In this document: positions 1 through 9,165 of the stretch, in pieces
Layout of the letters: each line of letters starts with the position of its first letter
Position numbering within the stretch: the first letter of the stretch is position 1
Source: Furfurilactobacillus milii
Lineage (GTDB): Bacteria > Bacillota > Bacilli > Lactobacillales > Lactobacillaceae
Assembly (NCBI RefSeq): GCF_009863985.1
Contig: NZ_WEZT01000004.1
Coordinates: 97,648 to 161,647, forward strand
DNA length: 64,000 nucleotides
Reading direction: 5' to 3'
Made by a program: the position numbers and the translations under genes
The notes under the pieces: model-generated
Databases searched by the model: none
Told to the model about the DNA's origin: nothing
The model's input: only the letters and a program-made list of their open reading frames with translations

Positions 1-97
1 TCCTTTCATGATTGTTTTCGCAAACATCATTTTACAGAAATTTGGCCATGGGCCATTCTTTATTTAATTAGTGTTGCACTTAAAGTGTAAATTCAAG
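1..97. mobile_element. Right end of an IS30-like element (partial)
   Basis: These 97 bases are identical to positions 31004-31100, the right half of a 193-bp IS30-derived element seen complete at 30908-31100. The outer terminal repeat ends at base 97. The left half lies outside the window, so it is not visible whether this is a full IS or another short derivative. No transposase reading frame remains in this part. Confidence 0.75.
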
Positions 98-139
98 CAA
101 TTAATTGACAAGGGGCTGTCAAGCCTTTAATACAGCATA

Positions 140-175
140 GAGAAAGCCGGATGGTAAAGATCTGGCTTTCTTATG
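140..175 (+). terminator. Probable rho-independent terminator
   Basis: A hairpin with arms AAAGCCGGAT and ATCTGGCTTT followed by a short T-rich run. It would end a transcript entering from left of the window and insulate the gene that starts at 270. Confidence 0.45.
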
Positions 176-269
176 TTTAAGTATTACTATATAGATTAGT
201 ATTAAATGAGTGCTGTGGTTTTAGGCATGGATACTCTATTTTAAATTCTAAGAGAAGGAGGAGGTACAA

Positions 270-1187
270 ATGTACGGATTAATTTTAGCTGCCGGTATCG
301 GTTATTATCTTTTTGTCTATCAGGGTATTGAGAGGACCGGATCGCTCGAACAAAAGAACCAGACTGAAGTACGTTATCCAAAGTCTGCTGAGGATGCCAT
401 ACGTGAATACTGTCGTGTACGCCTCCCCTGGAATGAAGACATAGGAGAAATGTTTGTCTACTCTCATCGATACCCTAGGAATATATTGCCAGAAATAAAA
501 ACAAGAAAGCAGTTATTTAAGCAATTTGAGAGCGAAGTGAATAGTCTTCGGCTAAGTGGGCAGGTTCCAAACCGTCGAGTACGATTTATAGATAAGGTTG
601 ATAGATCTCTAGATTTGACCACGGTAAAATCTGTCACTAGAAACGACGCGATTGAAAAATATAGACGGCAGATGGAATATTTGTCGCTTTTTACAAAAGA
701 TCCTAATCCATTTCCTCTGTTGCGAGATAGAATCACTGAAACGTCTATTTATTCGCGGCCGGGAAATGAAAGTTATTATCAGGCAATTGATTACGCTGGA
801 ACGTTCCCGAAGTTTTTACAAGATTACTATTTCTCACTTTATTTGCCTTCTCAAAATGAGTGGCAGTTATATGTTATGAAACAAAGAAGAGCCTTACATG
901 AAATTGAGACAGATGTATTTTCTTTTTTGGGTACAGACACGACTACATCGGACACTCAAAATGTCACCATAACCTTATTTTCAACAGTAGGTTTAGAGTT
1001 GATGGCAGACATATTGAGACCAAATCGCACCGTTACGCCGCAATTAGAGAGGTATCAACAGGCATTTAATGCCGGGGTGTGGAAGGAATATTTCCCATAC
1101 ACTTGGGCAATGGTAAATCGAAAGGATGCTTTGAAAGAGTTAAAGAGTTGGACTCAAATGTTGCAGGCAGAAGAAAAAGAAAACTGA
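270..1187 (+). CDS. Membrane-anchored protein of unknown function
   Basis: A 305-residue protein I do not recognise. The first 15 or so residues are hydrophobic, consistent with a signal anchor and an extracytoplasmic remainder. The rest is polar, rich in Arg, Tyr and Phe, with no cysteine pair or known catalytic motif that I can see; the only features are scattered Arg/Tyr-rich stretches and a charged C-terminus. The start is well supported by GAGAAGGAGGAGG about 7 bases upstream of ATG. It stands alone, downstream of an IS30-like end, and is AT-rich compared with the core genes, so it may be accessory. Function unknown. Confidence 0.75.
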   Translation: MYGLILAAGIGYYLFVYQGIERTGSLEQKNQTEVRYPKSAEDAIREYCRVRLPWNEDIGEMFVYSHRYPRNILPEIKTRKQLFKQFESEVNSLRLSGQVPNRRVRFIDKVDRSLDLTTVKSVTRNDAIEKYRRQMEYLSLFTKDPNPFPLLRDRITETSIYSRPGNESYYQAIDYAGTFPKFLQDYYFSLYLPSQNEWQLYVMKQRRALHEIETDVFSFLGTDTTTSDTQNVTITLFSTVGLELMADILRPNRTVTPQLERYQQAFNAGVWKEYFPYTWAMVNRKDALKELKSWTQMLQAEEKEN

Positions 1188-1321
1188 TGATGACACGTTT
1201 TTACGTCACCGTTAAATGAATGGGCCACTTAACATGGTTATGTTTCGATCTTCTTTCTTGAACAAAAGAATTTTACTTCATTCTTTCCTAAATCAGTTTT
1301 GAACTGCATATTTACAAACAA

Positions 1322-1353
1322 AAAGGGAATTTGCCGATTTGGCAAGTTCCCTT
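1322..1353. terminator. Bidirectional terminator hairpin
   Basis: Stem AAAGGGAA-TTGCC / GGCAA-TTCCCTTT lies between the convergent genes ending at 1187 (+) and 1407 (-). It can serve both strands. Confidence 0.6.
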
Positions 1354-1406
1354 TGCTGTAATCAGAATAGACTCAATGCAATCTCTAAAGTTTAAATGTT
1401 TAGCAA

Positions 1407-4019
1407 TCAGTCCGTAGCCTTCAACGCCGACACCATATCCACACGCTTCAGACGTCGGTGGGTGAACCAGATGACGATTGCTGTGAAAAGCGCCATTAGA
1501 ATGGCAGCAATGATATAGCCAGGCCAATGGATGACTAGTGGGAACATCACCTGGGCCGTCGTTGCCTGCTTTAAAATATACCAAGTTAGGGCATTTCCGA
1601 TGCCGTAGCCTAAAATGACACCCACAACCGTGAGGACAATATTTTCACGGGCAACGTACATCGTGACCTCTCGATCATAAAAGCCTAAAACTTTTACTGT
1701 TGATAACTCACGAATTCGTTCTGAAACATTAATGTTTGTTAGGTTATACATCACGACAAACGATAATAGTCCCGACATCACAATGAAAATGACGACCACA
1801 GGGTCTAGCGTGGCTGACATGTTATCAATTGTGGTTCTTTGATCCGCGACAAAACTTGTGCCACGAACCGCACCAGATTGTAACAGTTGGTGCGCAAGGC
1901 GATTTCGTTGTTTGCTCGACTGTGCATTCAGTTTGACAAGAAGCGCGTTGCTGTTGCTGGCCTTGTGCCAGACATGTTGATAGGCAGCGGGGCTCAGATA
2001 AAGGTAGTCGCCAATATAATTCTTTGTAATGGCTGCCACCTTTATTGACCGATTGGTAGCTGACGTGAGGTTTACGTTGATACTGTCGCCTACGTGAGCT
2101 CCAAGCAGTGTCGCCGTTTTCTGTGATAATACGGCGCCACGTTGAGGCAGCACGATGTTACTGCCTCCTGGTGTCGTGAGGCGAACATAATTCGCGAAGT
2201 CCGTTGTTTGAGGGATGAAGACATTGACCGAGGAGACACTCTCATTTCCGTGGCAAACTTTAGCAGTAGTAGTGGCGATGGGGGTGCTCTTTTGGTAGGA
2301 TTCACTTTGTTGTAGCAGGTGTTGTGTCTTATTAATGTCAGTATCTGCGCCATGAAGTGATACGACAGCCTGGTAACGCACGATATCACGATATTGGCGG
2401 GTGCCCGCAGTTGTGATTGAGTCGCGAATGCCAAAGCCACATAGAATCAGCGCGCACCCGCCCGCAATGCCCACGATTGACATTACCATGCGACTTTTAT
2501 AGCGGAATAAATTGCGATAGGACACTTTTTGATTAAAGTTTAGCCGTCGCCACAGTGGTGTAATGCGCTCAAGTAAAATCCGTTTGGCAGACTTAGGCGG
2601 CCTGGGCAACATCAAAGCGGCAGGTCCCTCTTGCAGTTCACGCCAAACAACAAAACCGGCTGCACCAACCGTGGCGATCAGGGAGAAACACAGGGCTAAA
2701 ATAATCGAAGACCATTCCAAACGGACCGTAGCGGACATGGGGATGGTTGAACTGTACAATGCCAGCACGAAGCGTGGAATCGTTTCATTTCCCAGTAGGG
2801 AACCGATGACACCGCCAATTGTGCCGGCCATTAAAGCATAAGCGAGATAATTCCGTGCAATGGCCCACTTGCTGTACCCCAGCGCTTTAAAGGTGCCAAT
2901 CTGGGCACGCGCTTCTTCAACCATGCGCGTGATGGTCGTAAAAGTAATGAGGGCTGCGATTAAAAAGAAGAAAACGGGAAAGACATTAGCGATGGCCGAG
3001 ATCCGCTCACTGGATTCGCCATACGACGAGAACCCCGGCAAATCTGAGCGGTCCTGCCAGGTATAGTGCGTTTTCGTTTGCTGCTTGATTTTATTTCGAG
3101 CGCTTGTCAGTTTGCTCTGAGCCGCATTAATCGAAGCTAGTTGATTGGTTAACTCAGGAGTTGAGGTCATCGTGCCACCACTTGTTCGTGTCACTTCTTG
3201 TTGAGCGGCTTGCAAACGGACTTTGGCCGCTGTGAGCTTATTTAATTGGTCATTAAGCTGTTTCGTTGCAGTAACATAGAGTGCACGACTTCGTTGATCG
3301 GCTCGCGGATTTAAAACTGTTTTGAGTTGCTTCAACTTGCGGTTACGAGCAGTGACGTAATGGTTTGAATAAGTGTCCGTGCCTTGTAAGGATTTAAACC
3401 GGACGGATAGTAGACTGGCCGGCATTTTTAACTGGTTACTTGGCACGGCTGCAAAAAAACGGACCGTTCCATCACCGACATTGGTGACGCCGCGAAGGCC
3501 ATTATCAATATATTGAGGTGAGTCGACGAACCCAACAATGGTGAATGTCCGGTGCTGGAGAACTTTGTTTTTGCTGAAAGTAAAGTGTTGACCGGGGCGA
3601 TAGCCATAATCCGTCTTGGCCTTGTTATCAAGCACAATTTGGTTGGCTCGTTTTGGCAGATGGCCGGTGCGTAACACAAGGCGATTTAGGCTTGTCTTAG
3701 TGGAATAGCCGTATAGCGCAACGGCAACTGCGTTGGAACCACCAGTAGCGTATGTGAACTTGGTGGCCTCAGCCGTTGCGTCAGACACACTGTTGGCAGC
3801 GCGCACGTCATCGTTTGTAAAACCAGTATTAGATAGTAGTTGCACGTCGCTTAAATGGCTGCGCTGCACTGTGGTGGTCATCGACTCGTTTAATACGGGA
3901 CCGGTAGCACGAACGCCAACAAAGATAAGACTGCCTAGCAGGATGATTAAGATGATAGCGATAAAACGACCACGCGAGGCCTTTATTTCACGAAATAGGT
4001 TTTTAGTCAGCGGTTTCAT
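1407..4019 (-). CDS. ABC transporter permease, FtsX/MacB type
   Basis: An 870-residue permease with an N-terminal membrane segment (about residues 15-38), a large external domain containing a Gln/Ala-rich coiled-coil stretch (about 250-310), a first FtsX core of three segments near 340-460, a second external domain, and a second FtsX core at the C-terminus (about 740-860). This double FtsX layout is typical of large exporters of peptides, lipids or antimicrobial compounds in Firmicutes. It starts 6 bases after the ATPase gene at 4026-4727, so the two are cotranscribed and presumably form one exporter. The substrate cannot be read from the sequence. No BceRS-like two-component system lies beside it. 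Confidence 0.9.
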   Translation of the reverse strand: MKPLTKNLFREIKASRGRFIAIILIILLGSLIFVGVRATGPVLNESMTTTVQRSHLSDVQLLSNTGFTNDDVRAANSVSDATAEATKFTYATGGSNAVAVALYGYSTKTSLNRLVLRTGHLPKRANQIVLDNKAKTDYGYRPGQHFTFSKNKVLQHRTFTIVGFVDSPQYIDNGLRGVTNVGDGTVRFFAAVPSNQLKMPASLLSVRFKSLQGTDTYSNHYVTARNRKLKQLKTVLNPRADQRSRALYVTATKQLNDQLNKLTAAKVRLQAAQQEVTRTSGGTMTSTPELTNQLASINAAQSKLTSARNKIKQQTKTHYTWQDRSDLPGFSSYGESSERISAIANVFPVFFFLIAALITFTTITRMVEEARAQIGTFKALGYSKWAIARNYLAYALMAGTIGGVIGSLLGNETIPRFVLALYSSTIPMSATVRLEWSSIILALCFSLIATVGAAGFVVWRELQEGPAALMLPRPPKSAKRILLERITPLWRRLNFNQKVSYRNLFRYKSRMVMSIVGIAGGCALILCGFGIRDSITTAGTRQYRDIVRYQAVVSLHGADTDINKTQHLLQQSESYQKSTPIATTTAKVCHGNESVSSVNVFIPQTTDFANYVRLTTPGGSNIVLPQRGAVLSQKTATLLGAHVGDSINVNLTSATNRSIKVAAITKNYIGDYLYLSPAAYQHVWHKASNSNALLVKLNAQSSKQRNRLAHQLLQSGAVRGTSFVADQRTTIDNMSATLDPVVVIFIVMSGLLSFVVMYNLTNINVSERIRELSTVKVLGFYDREVTMYVARENIVLTVVGVILGYGIGNALTWYILKQATTAQVMFPLVIHWPGYIIAAILMALFTAIVIWFTHRRLKRVDMVSALKATD

Positions 4020-4025
4020 CGTTTC

Positions 4026-4727
4026 TCACCACTCAATCTCAGCAATTGGTGTCGGGTCAGGATTGTTAATTACTTCGCGCACACGGGCATCGTTAATGTG
4101 GATGACACGGTCGGCCATGGCGGCGATGGCTGCATTATGGGTAATAATCAGGACCGTTTTATTGTCACGGCGAGAAGCGTCTTGTAGAAGCTGTAACACC
4201 TGTTTACCAGTTTGAAAATCTAGTGCACCGGTTGGTTCGTCACATAATAAGAGTTTAGGATTTTTGGCTAATGCGCGAGCAATGGCAACACGTTGTTGTT
4301 CACCACCGGAGAGCTGCGCAGGAAAATTGTCCAAACGTTTGCCCAAGCCAACCTTCTGGAGGGTAGCCTCAGCATCTAGCGCATCAGGGACGATGGAATT
4401 AGCTAACTCTACATTTTCTTTAGTCGTAAGATTAGGTACAAGGTTATAAAACTGAAACACAAAGCCAACTTGGTCGCGTCGATATTGCGTTAATTGCTGA
4501 TCGGTGTAGCCAGCAATATCCGCACCATCAATGAAGACTTCACCTGAGGTCGGGGAATCCATGCCACCAAGAATATTGAGAACTGTTGATTTGCCAGCAC
4601 CACTTGGGCCTAGAATCACAGTAAGTTGGCCTTGTTCACAAGTGAAACTCAAGTCATGATTGGCATCAATGGTCGTTTCGCCCATTTGATAGGTTTTGAA
4701 TTCGTGTCTTACATCAATATATGCCAT
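4026..4727 (-). CDS. ABC transporter ATP-binding protein, LolD/MacB type
   Basis: A 233-residue ATPase with Walker A GPSGAGKS near residue 41, Q-loop (FQFYNL), ABC signature LSGGEQQR, Walker [13 protein letters not shown] and the switch histidine in ITHN. This LolD/MacB-like subfamily pairs with FtsX permeases, and the permease follows immediately. A CAGGAGGCA ribosome binding site precedes the ATG. It energises export by the downstream 870-residue permease. Confidence 0.93.
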   Translation of the reverse strand: MAYIDVRHEFKTYQMGETTIDANHDLSFTCEQGQLTVILGPSGAGKSTVLNILGGMDSPTSGEVFIDGADIAGYTDQQLTQYRRDQVGFVFQFYNLVPNLTTKENVELANSIVPDALDAEATLQKVGLGKRLDNFPAQLSGGEQQRVAIARALAKNPKLLLCDEPTGALDFQTGKQVLQLLQDASRRDNKTVLIITHNAAIAAMADRVIHINDARVREVINNPDPTPIAEIEW

Positions 4728-4880
4728 AAGTGCCTCCTGTAACGATTACCTTTATTATGCCGATGTCATAAAATAGAGACAAGAATAAGCTTTGCCATTG
4801 TTTGTTTAAATTGATACACTTTACTAATTGCATTTTACTAATGAGTTTATTACAGTGACTCATGAGAGGGGGCGCTAATA

Positions 4881-6293
4881 ATGGCACAGATTCGTGATTT
4901 GTTCGTCAAAAAAGATACGAGCAATGATATTTTAAAACAATCTGGTTTGGAAAAAACGTTATCGGCTTTTAACCTCACGACCATGGGAGTGGGCGCCATT
5001 GTTGGGGCTGGAATTTTTATTACACCCGGAGTTATCGCATCGCTTCACGCTGGACCAGCGGGGATGCTGTCATTTGTGTTAGCAGCGTTTGTCTGTGCCT
5101 CAGCAGCGCTGTGTTATTCGGAATTCTCCTCAACGATTCCATTGGCCGGTAGCGCCTATACCTATGTTTACACAGTGTTTGGCGAGCTGGTTGCGTGGGT
5201 ACTAGGTTGGTCACTGGTATCAGAATATATGTTTTCTGTTTCCTCAGTGGCCACGAGCTGGTCAGCGTACTTTCAAAATATTCTTGCTGGGTTTGGCTGG
5301 CGGCTCCCAGTTTTCTTGCGGGCTGCCCCAGGAACGGCCAGCGTACCAGGTGGGCGTTTTGATTTAATTGCCTTTTTAATTGTCATGATTATTTCTGTGT
5401 TGTTACTTGGTGGTGTGCATGAATCAGCGCGTGTCAACACGGCGATGGTCGTACTGAAAATTGCGGTTATCTTGCTTTTTATTGGTGTTGCAGTCTTCTA
5501 TGTGAAGCCAGCAAACTATCATCCCTTCATGCCGTTCGGCGTTGGCGGGGTCTTTAAGGGGGCAGCGTTAGCCTTTTACGCGTACGTTGGCTTTGACGCC
5601 GTGTCGTCGGCCGCCGAAGAAGTTAAGCGTCCGCAACGCGACATGCCCATCGGCATTAGCATGTCATTGGTAATTGCGTCTATTTTGTACATTGCGTTGG
5701 CAACGGTATTGGTCGGCATCGTGAAGTATACCAAACTGAATGTGGCTGATCCCGTCGCTTTCGCTTTACAATACCTTCACTTAACAAACTTGTCTGGCAT
5801 TATTTCACTGGGTGCGATTGTGGGGATGACGACGGTATTGCTAGTCATGTCCTACGGTGGTACACGACTGATCTTTGCGATTTCTCGTGATGGTCTGTTA
5901 CCACAACGATTGCACAAGCTGAGCCCGAAAACACATGTGCCAGTATCAAACACCATTCTATTTGGCTTGTTTGCTGCCGTATTTGCTGCTTTTATTCCCA
6001 TCAGCTTAGTCTCAGAGTTGGTTAATATTGGGACATTGTTCGCTTTTGCACTGGTTTCATTAGGGGTCGTGTTCCTGCGGCGCAATCCTGATTTTGCACA
6101 TGTTAAGGCAGCTTTCCATGTGCCGTTTTATCCATACTTGCCGATTTTGTCATTCATTCTCTGCATCGGCTTAATGCTCATGTTACAAGTCTTTACGTGG
6201 GTTGCATTTGTCATCTGGCAGGCAGTAGGGTTAACGATTTATGCGATTTATGGATACCGTCATAGTTTAGCGCGGCAACGATTATATAAGTGA
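4881..6293 (+). CDS. APC-superfamily amino acid permease (cationic amino acid transporter-like)
   Basis: A 470-residue membrane protein with about 12 hydrophobic segments. The first helix carries the APC substrate-binding pattern VGAIVGAGIFITPG near residues 36-50, followed by the conserved GPAG and SYSELS-like (CYSEFSSTIPLAGSAY) stretches. The cytoplasmic AAEEVKRPQRDMP loop is typical of the YfnA/CAT branch. It probably imports an amino acid with protons; specificity is not readable. GAGAGGGGGCG precedes the ATG. It is monocistronic, divergent from the ABC genes and closed by a strong terminator. Confidence 0.9.
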   Translation: MAQIRDLFVKKDTSNDILKQSGLEKTLSAFNLTTMGVGAIVGAGIFITPGVIASLHAGPAGMLSFVLAAFVCASAALCYSEFSSTIPLAGSAYTYVYTVFGELVAWVLGWSLVSEYMFSVSSVATSWSAYFQNILAGFGWRLPVFLRAAPGTASVPGGRFDLIAFLIVMIISVLLLGGVHESARVNTAMVVLKIAVILLFIGVAVFYVKPANYHPFMPFGVGGVFKGAALAFYAYVGFDAVSSAAEEVKRPQRDMPIGISMSLVIASILYIALATVLVGIVKYTKLNVADPVAFALQYLHLTNLSGIISLGAIVGMTTVLLVMSYGGTRLIFAISRDGLLPQRLHKLSPKTHVPVSNTILFGLFAAVFAAFIPISLVSELVNIGTLFAFALVSLGVVFLRRNPDFAHVKAAFHVPFYPYLPILSFILCIGLMLMLQVFTWVAFVIWQAVGLTIYAIYGYRHSLARQRLYK

Positions 6294-6320
6294 TTTTGTC
6301 TGAATAAGAATCTTAAACTC

Positions 6321-6358
6321 AAAAAATGAGCCTATGTATTTTACATATGCTCATTTTT
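6321..6358. terminator. Bidirectional terminator
   Basis: Hairpin arms AAAATGAGC-TATGTA and TACATA-GCTCATTTTT, flanked by A and T runs, between convergent genes ending at 6293 (+) and 6375 (-). Confidence 0.8.
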
Positions 6359-6374
6359 GTTACCAACGATTTAA

Positions 6375-7328
6375 TTAATAACCAGCTGACAGGTCGACTT
6401 GGTTGCGACTGACCAGTCCGGTGCTGACAAACGTTTTGAGGTTGTCGTACAAAATCGGGAAGAGACGCGTATCAAGGTGATCAACAACACCGGATACGTG
6501 CGGCGTGAGCAGAATGTGGTCATTAGCCCATAGCGGTGAATCCTTTGGCAACGGTTCTGGGTCCACAACATCCAGCGCGGCGTACTTAACGCGAGACTGT
6601 TTTAGGGCATTCAGCAAAGCTTCGTTGACGACAGAAGACTCTCGACCAACGTTGATAAACAACAGCTTATGGTCTAGCTGATCAAAGAACTGCTGGTTAA
6701 AGAAGCCGGTTGTGGCTGTTGTTCCGGGCATCACGTTGATGATGATGTCAGCTTTTGCCAAACCTTTTTGATAGTCATCAATCGCATACGTTTCGTCAAA
6801 ATTATCCGCTGGATGGCCAGTTCGGTTGACACCGGCGACATGAACATTCATTTGGTGTAGCAAACGTGCAGTTTCGACGGCAATGTGGCCAGTGCTGAAA
6901 ATAATGGCCGAGGTTTCGTCAGCTACTAGCAGGTCGTCTGCAGATTGTTCCCAGAAACGTTGTGGCCGTCGTTGCTCCGCCGTCCAGAGACCACGGGTGA
7001 AATAGAAGATATATCCCAAGATGGCCTGGGCAATTGCTGGACCATGAATTCCACTGGCGTTAGTCACTACGATGTGATGTTGCGCAATTTCTGACAGTGG
7101 CAAGTAGTCGACACCAGCAGAAAACGTTTGAATCCACTTCAAATGGCTGTGCGGTGCTTCTAAAACAGGCAAACTGATTTCGGCATTCCAACCGTACATA
7201 ATGGTGATATCGTCCGGTGACACTTGTTTACGGGCGATGTCATCTGCAGTGACAATATTGACACCCATGTTTCTAACCGTTGAGCGTTGTTCTTCTGATA
7301 ATGGCATTATTGCTAATAATTGTTCCAT
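6375..7328 (-). CDS. D-2-hydroxyacid dehydrogenase family protein
   Basis: A 317-residue member of the D-isomer-specific 2-hydroxyacid dehydrogenases, NAD(P)-dependent 2-keto/2-hydroxy acid oxidoreductases. The catalytic triad is visible: Arg in NVGRESSV, Glu in DPEPLP and His in LTPHVSG. The substrate-loop pattern GVDYLPL is present near residue 73. The dinucleotide-binding turn is unusual: FSTGHIA near residue 146, where the family normally has GxGxxG, so the first and third glycines are replaced by Ser and Ala. The N-terminus starts after AGGAGGAGG. The exact substrate is unknown. Confidence 0.88.
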   Translation of the reverse strand: MEQLLAIMPLSEEQRSTVRNMGVNIVTADDIARKQVSPDDITIMYGWNAEISLPVLEAPHSHLKWIQTFSAGVDYLPLSEIAQHHIVVTNASGIHGPAIAQAILGYIFYFTRGLWTAEQRRPQRFWEQSADDLLVADETSAIIFSTGHIAVETARLLHQMNVHVAGVNRTGHPADNFDETYAIDDYQKGLAKADIIINVMPGTTATTGFFNQQFFDQLDHKLLFINVGRESSVVNEALLNALKQSRVKYAALDVVDPEPLPKDSPLWANDHILLTPHVSGVVDHLDTRLFPILYDNLKTFVSTGLVSRNQVDLSAGY

Positions 7329-7485
7329 CGATGCCGTCCTCCTCCTGATCTACAGTTCATACGAATTTATTATAACGTGACTGAGCAAAGATAAGTTAGT
7401 TAAAGCGCTCGTTAAGTTACTTAACAGTATCGTCGTTTAAATGCTGAAAATTAGATGTGAAAATGAAAGTAAATCGTCCTTAAAT

Positions 7486-7514
7486 TTGAAAACTCATTTA
7501 TCAGTCGATATAAT
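7486..7514 (+). promoter_or_regulatory. Sigma-A promoter of the cyd operon
   Basis: TTGAAA (7486-7491), a 17-base spacer and a perfect TATAAT (7509-7514). Transcription would begin near 7521, leaving a leader of about 165 nt before cydA. Confidence 0.75.
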
Positions 7515-7641
7515 TTGTAGTAGAGAGCGGTTTCATTCAATGTTATTTTTACATAATGTCTTGTTTGCAATTGAATTGACCGCCACATGATAATGCTGTC
7601 GGGGTTCTGGATAGTCCACCAGGACGTTTGCTCAGTTTATT

Positions 7642-7659
7642 TTGTGAAGTTACTCGCAA
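7642..7659. promoter_or_regulatory. Candidate Rex operator upstream of cydA
   Basis: TTGTGAAGTTACTCGCAA matches the Rex consensus TTGTGAA-N4-TTCACAA at 12 of 14 defined positions and lies 27 bases before the cydA start. Rex is the NADH/NAD-sensing repressor known to control cydABCD in Firmicutes. The site is downstream of the promoter, which fits a roadblock or a second, nearer start. Confidence 0.55.
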
Positions 7660-7686
7660 TTATTCTTCATAAAGGGGCGAAGTGCG

Positions 7687-9165
7687 ATGTCAATATTAGG
7701 TCTTAGCATTCTTTCGCTAGCTCGCTTTCAATTCGCGATGACAACCGTCTTCCACTTTTTCTTCGTACCGTTTTCAATCGGTTTAGGATTCGTGGTTGCC
7801 ATTATGGAAACGAACTATGTTATTCAAAAGAAGGACATTTATAAGAAAATGACCCAGTTTTGGGGGAAAATTTTCTTACTGTCCTTCGCAGTTGGAGTAG
7901 TGACCGGGATCATTCAAGAATTTCAATTCGGGATGAACTGGTCACAGTACTCACGCTTCATGGGCGATATTTTTGGTGCACCACTGGCCATTGAAGCGCT
8001 GGCCGCATTCTTCCTGGAATCGACATTCATTGGACTGTGGATGTTTACCTGGGATCGGTTTAAGCCAGTTTGGCACTGTCTGTTTATTTGGCTGACGTCC
8101 ATTGGATCGATGCTATCAGCAGTTTGGATCTTGGCAGCCAACTCATTCATGCAGGATCCTGTCGGATATGCATTAAAGACGGTTAATGGTAACACTAAGG
8201 CGGTCATGGTTAGTTTTGCTGATGTTGTTAAGAACCCACAACTATGGCTAGAATTGCCTCACGTGCTGTTTGGTGCGTTTTTAACGGCTGCCTTTGTCAT
8301 TGCCGGGTCATCAGCTTGGCGGATCTTAAAGGGCAAAAATATCGAATTCTGGCGCAAAAGTATCAAGATCAGCTTGATTGTTGGTTTGGTTGCTGCTATC
8401 GGCGTTACTGCCGTTGGGGATCAGCAAACGCAATACATCATTAAGAACCAACCAATGAAGTTTGCGGCTACCGAAGGTTTGTACAAAACCACGGGTGACC
8501 ACGCTTCATGGGCCATTGTTGAAGGTATGGACAACAAAGATCATAAGGTTACCTGGAGCATTGAGATTCCTTATGTTCTGAGTATGTTGTCCTATCACAA
8601 GCCAAGCGGTGCCGTTACTGGTGCTAATCCGCTGAATAAGCAGTTGCACAAACAGTATGACAAGAAATTTGGCAAGAACATGAATTACTTTGTTCCGATG
8701 CATACATTGTTTTACAGCTTCCGGATCATGGCCATTTCTGCAGGGGTCTTTGCTCTGTTAGCCATCTTAGGATTGTATTGGAACCGCAAGAAGTCCGACC
8801 AAATTGTGCGGTATCGTTGGTTCTTGTACATTTTAGGCTTATCTCTATGGCTACCATTCATTGCTAACACGGCTGGTTGGTTTGTCACCGAGTTGGGTCG
8901 TTATCCATGGGTTGTTTATGGATTATTGACCATTGCCGATGCGGTATCGCCACACGTTACGGTTGGCTCGTTACTCTTCAGTAATATCATTTACTTCTTG
9001 CTGTTTGCCGGCATGGGCGCGGTCATGATTGTTCTGAGCCATCGTGTTCTAGTCGCTGGACCAGATGCTGATTTGCAAAGTGGTTATGGTGTCAATGACG
9101 AAGACAAACAGGATACGGATGAGAGTGTTGATCCGTACGCAAAGGGGGCCTTCAACCATGAGTAG
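7687..9165 (+). CDS. cydA: Cytochrome bd quinol oxidase subunit I
   Basis: A 492-residue integral membrane protein that oxidises menaquinol and carries the haems of the bd oxidase. The haem ligand His23 lies in VFHFFFVPFSIGLG; the later conserved His, the Met-containing segment and the GRYPW motif are all present. The periplasmic Q-loop is short, as in Gram-positive enzymes. cydB starts inside its last codons, so the two are translationally coupled. Together with cydDC and the polyprenyl synthase/menA genes at 19-21 kb it forms a haem- and menaquinone-dependent respiratory module, in many lactobacilli active only when these cofactors are supplied. Confidence 0.97.
   Translation: MSILGLSILSLARFQFAMTTVFHFFFVPFSIGLGFVVAIMETNYVIQKKDIYKKMTQFWGKIFLLSFAVGVVTGIIQEFQFGMNWSQYSRFMGDIFGAPLAIEALAAFFLESTFIGLWMFTWDRFKPVWHCLFIWLTSIGSMLSAVWILAANSFMQDPVGYALKTVNGNTKAVMVSFADVVKNPQLWLELPHVLFGAFLTAAFVIAGSSAWRILKGKNIEFWRKSIKISLIVGLVAAIGVTAVGDQQTQYIIKNQPMKFAATEGLYKTTGDHASWAIVEGMDNKDHKVTWSIEIPYVLSMLSYHKPSGAVTGANPLNKQLHKQYDKKFGKNMNYFVPMHTLFYSFRIMAISAGVFALLAILGLYWNRKKSDQIVRYRWFLYILGLSLWLPFIANTAGWFVTELGRYPWVVYGLLTIADAVSPHVTVGSLLFSNIIYFLLFAGMGAVMIVLSHRVLVAGPDADLQSGYGVNDEDKQDTDESVDPYAKGAFNHE

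Noticed and set aside
3733-4215. A 160-codon plus-strand open frame over the ABC transporter genes
   Set aside because: Antisense shadow of two well-supported minus-strand genes, with no ribosome binding site.
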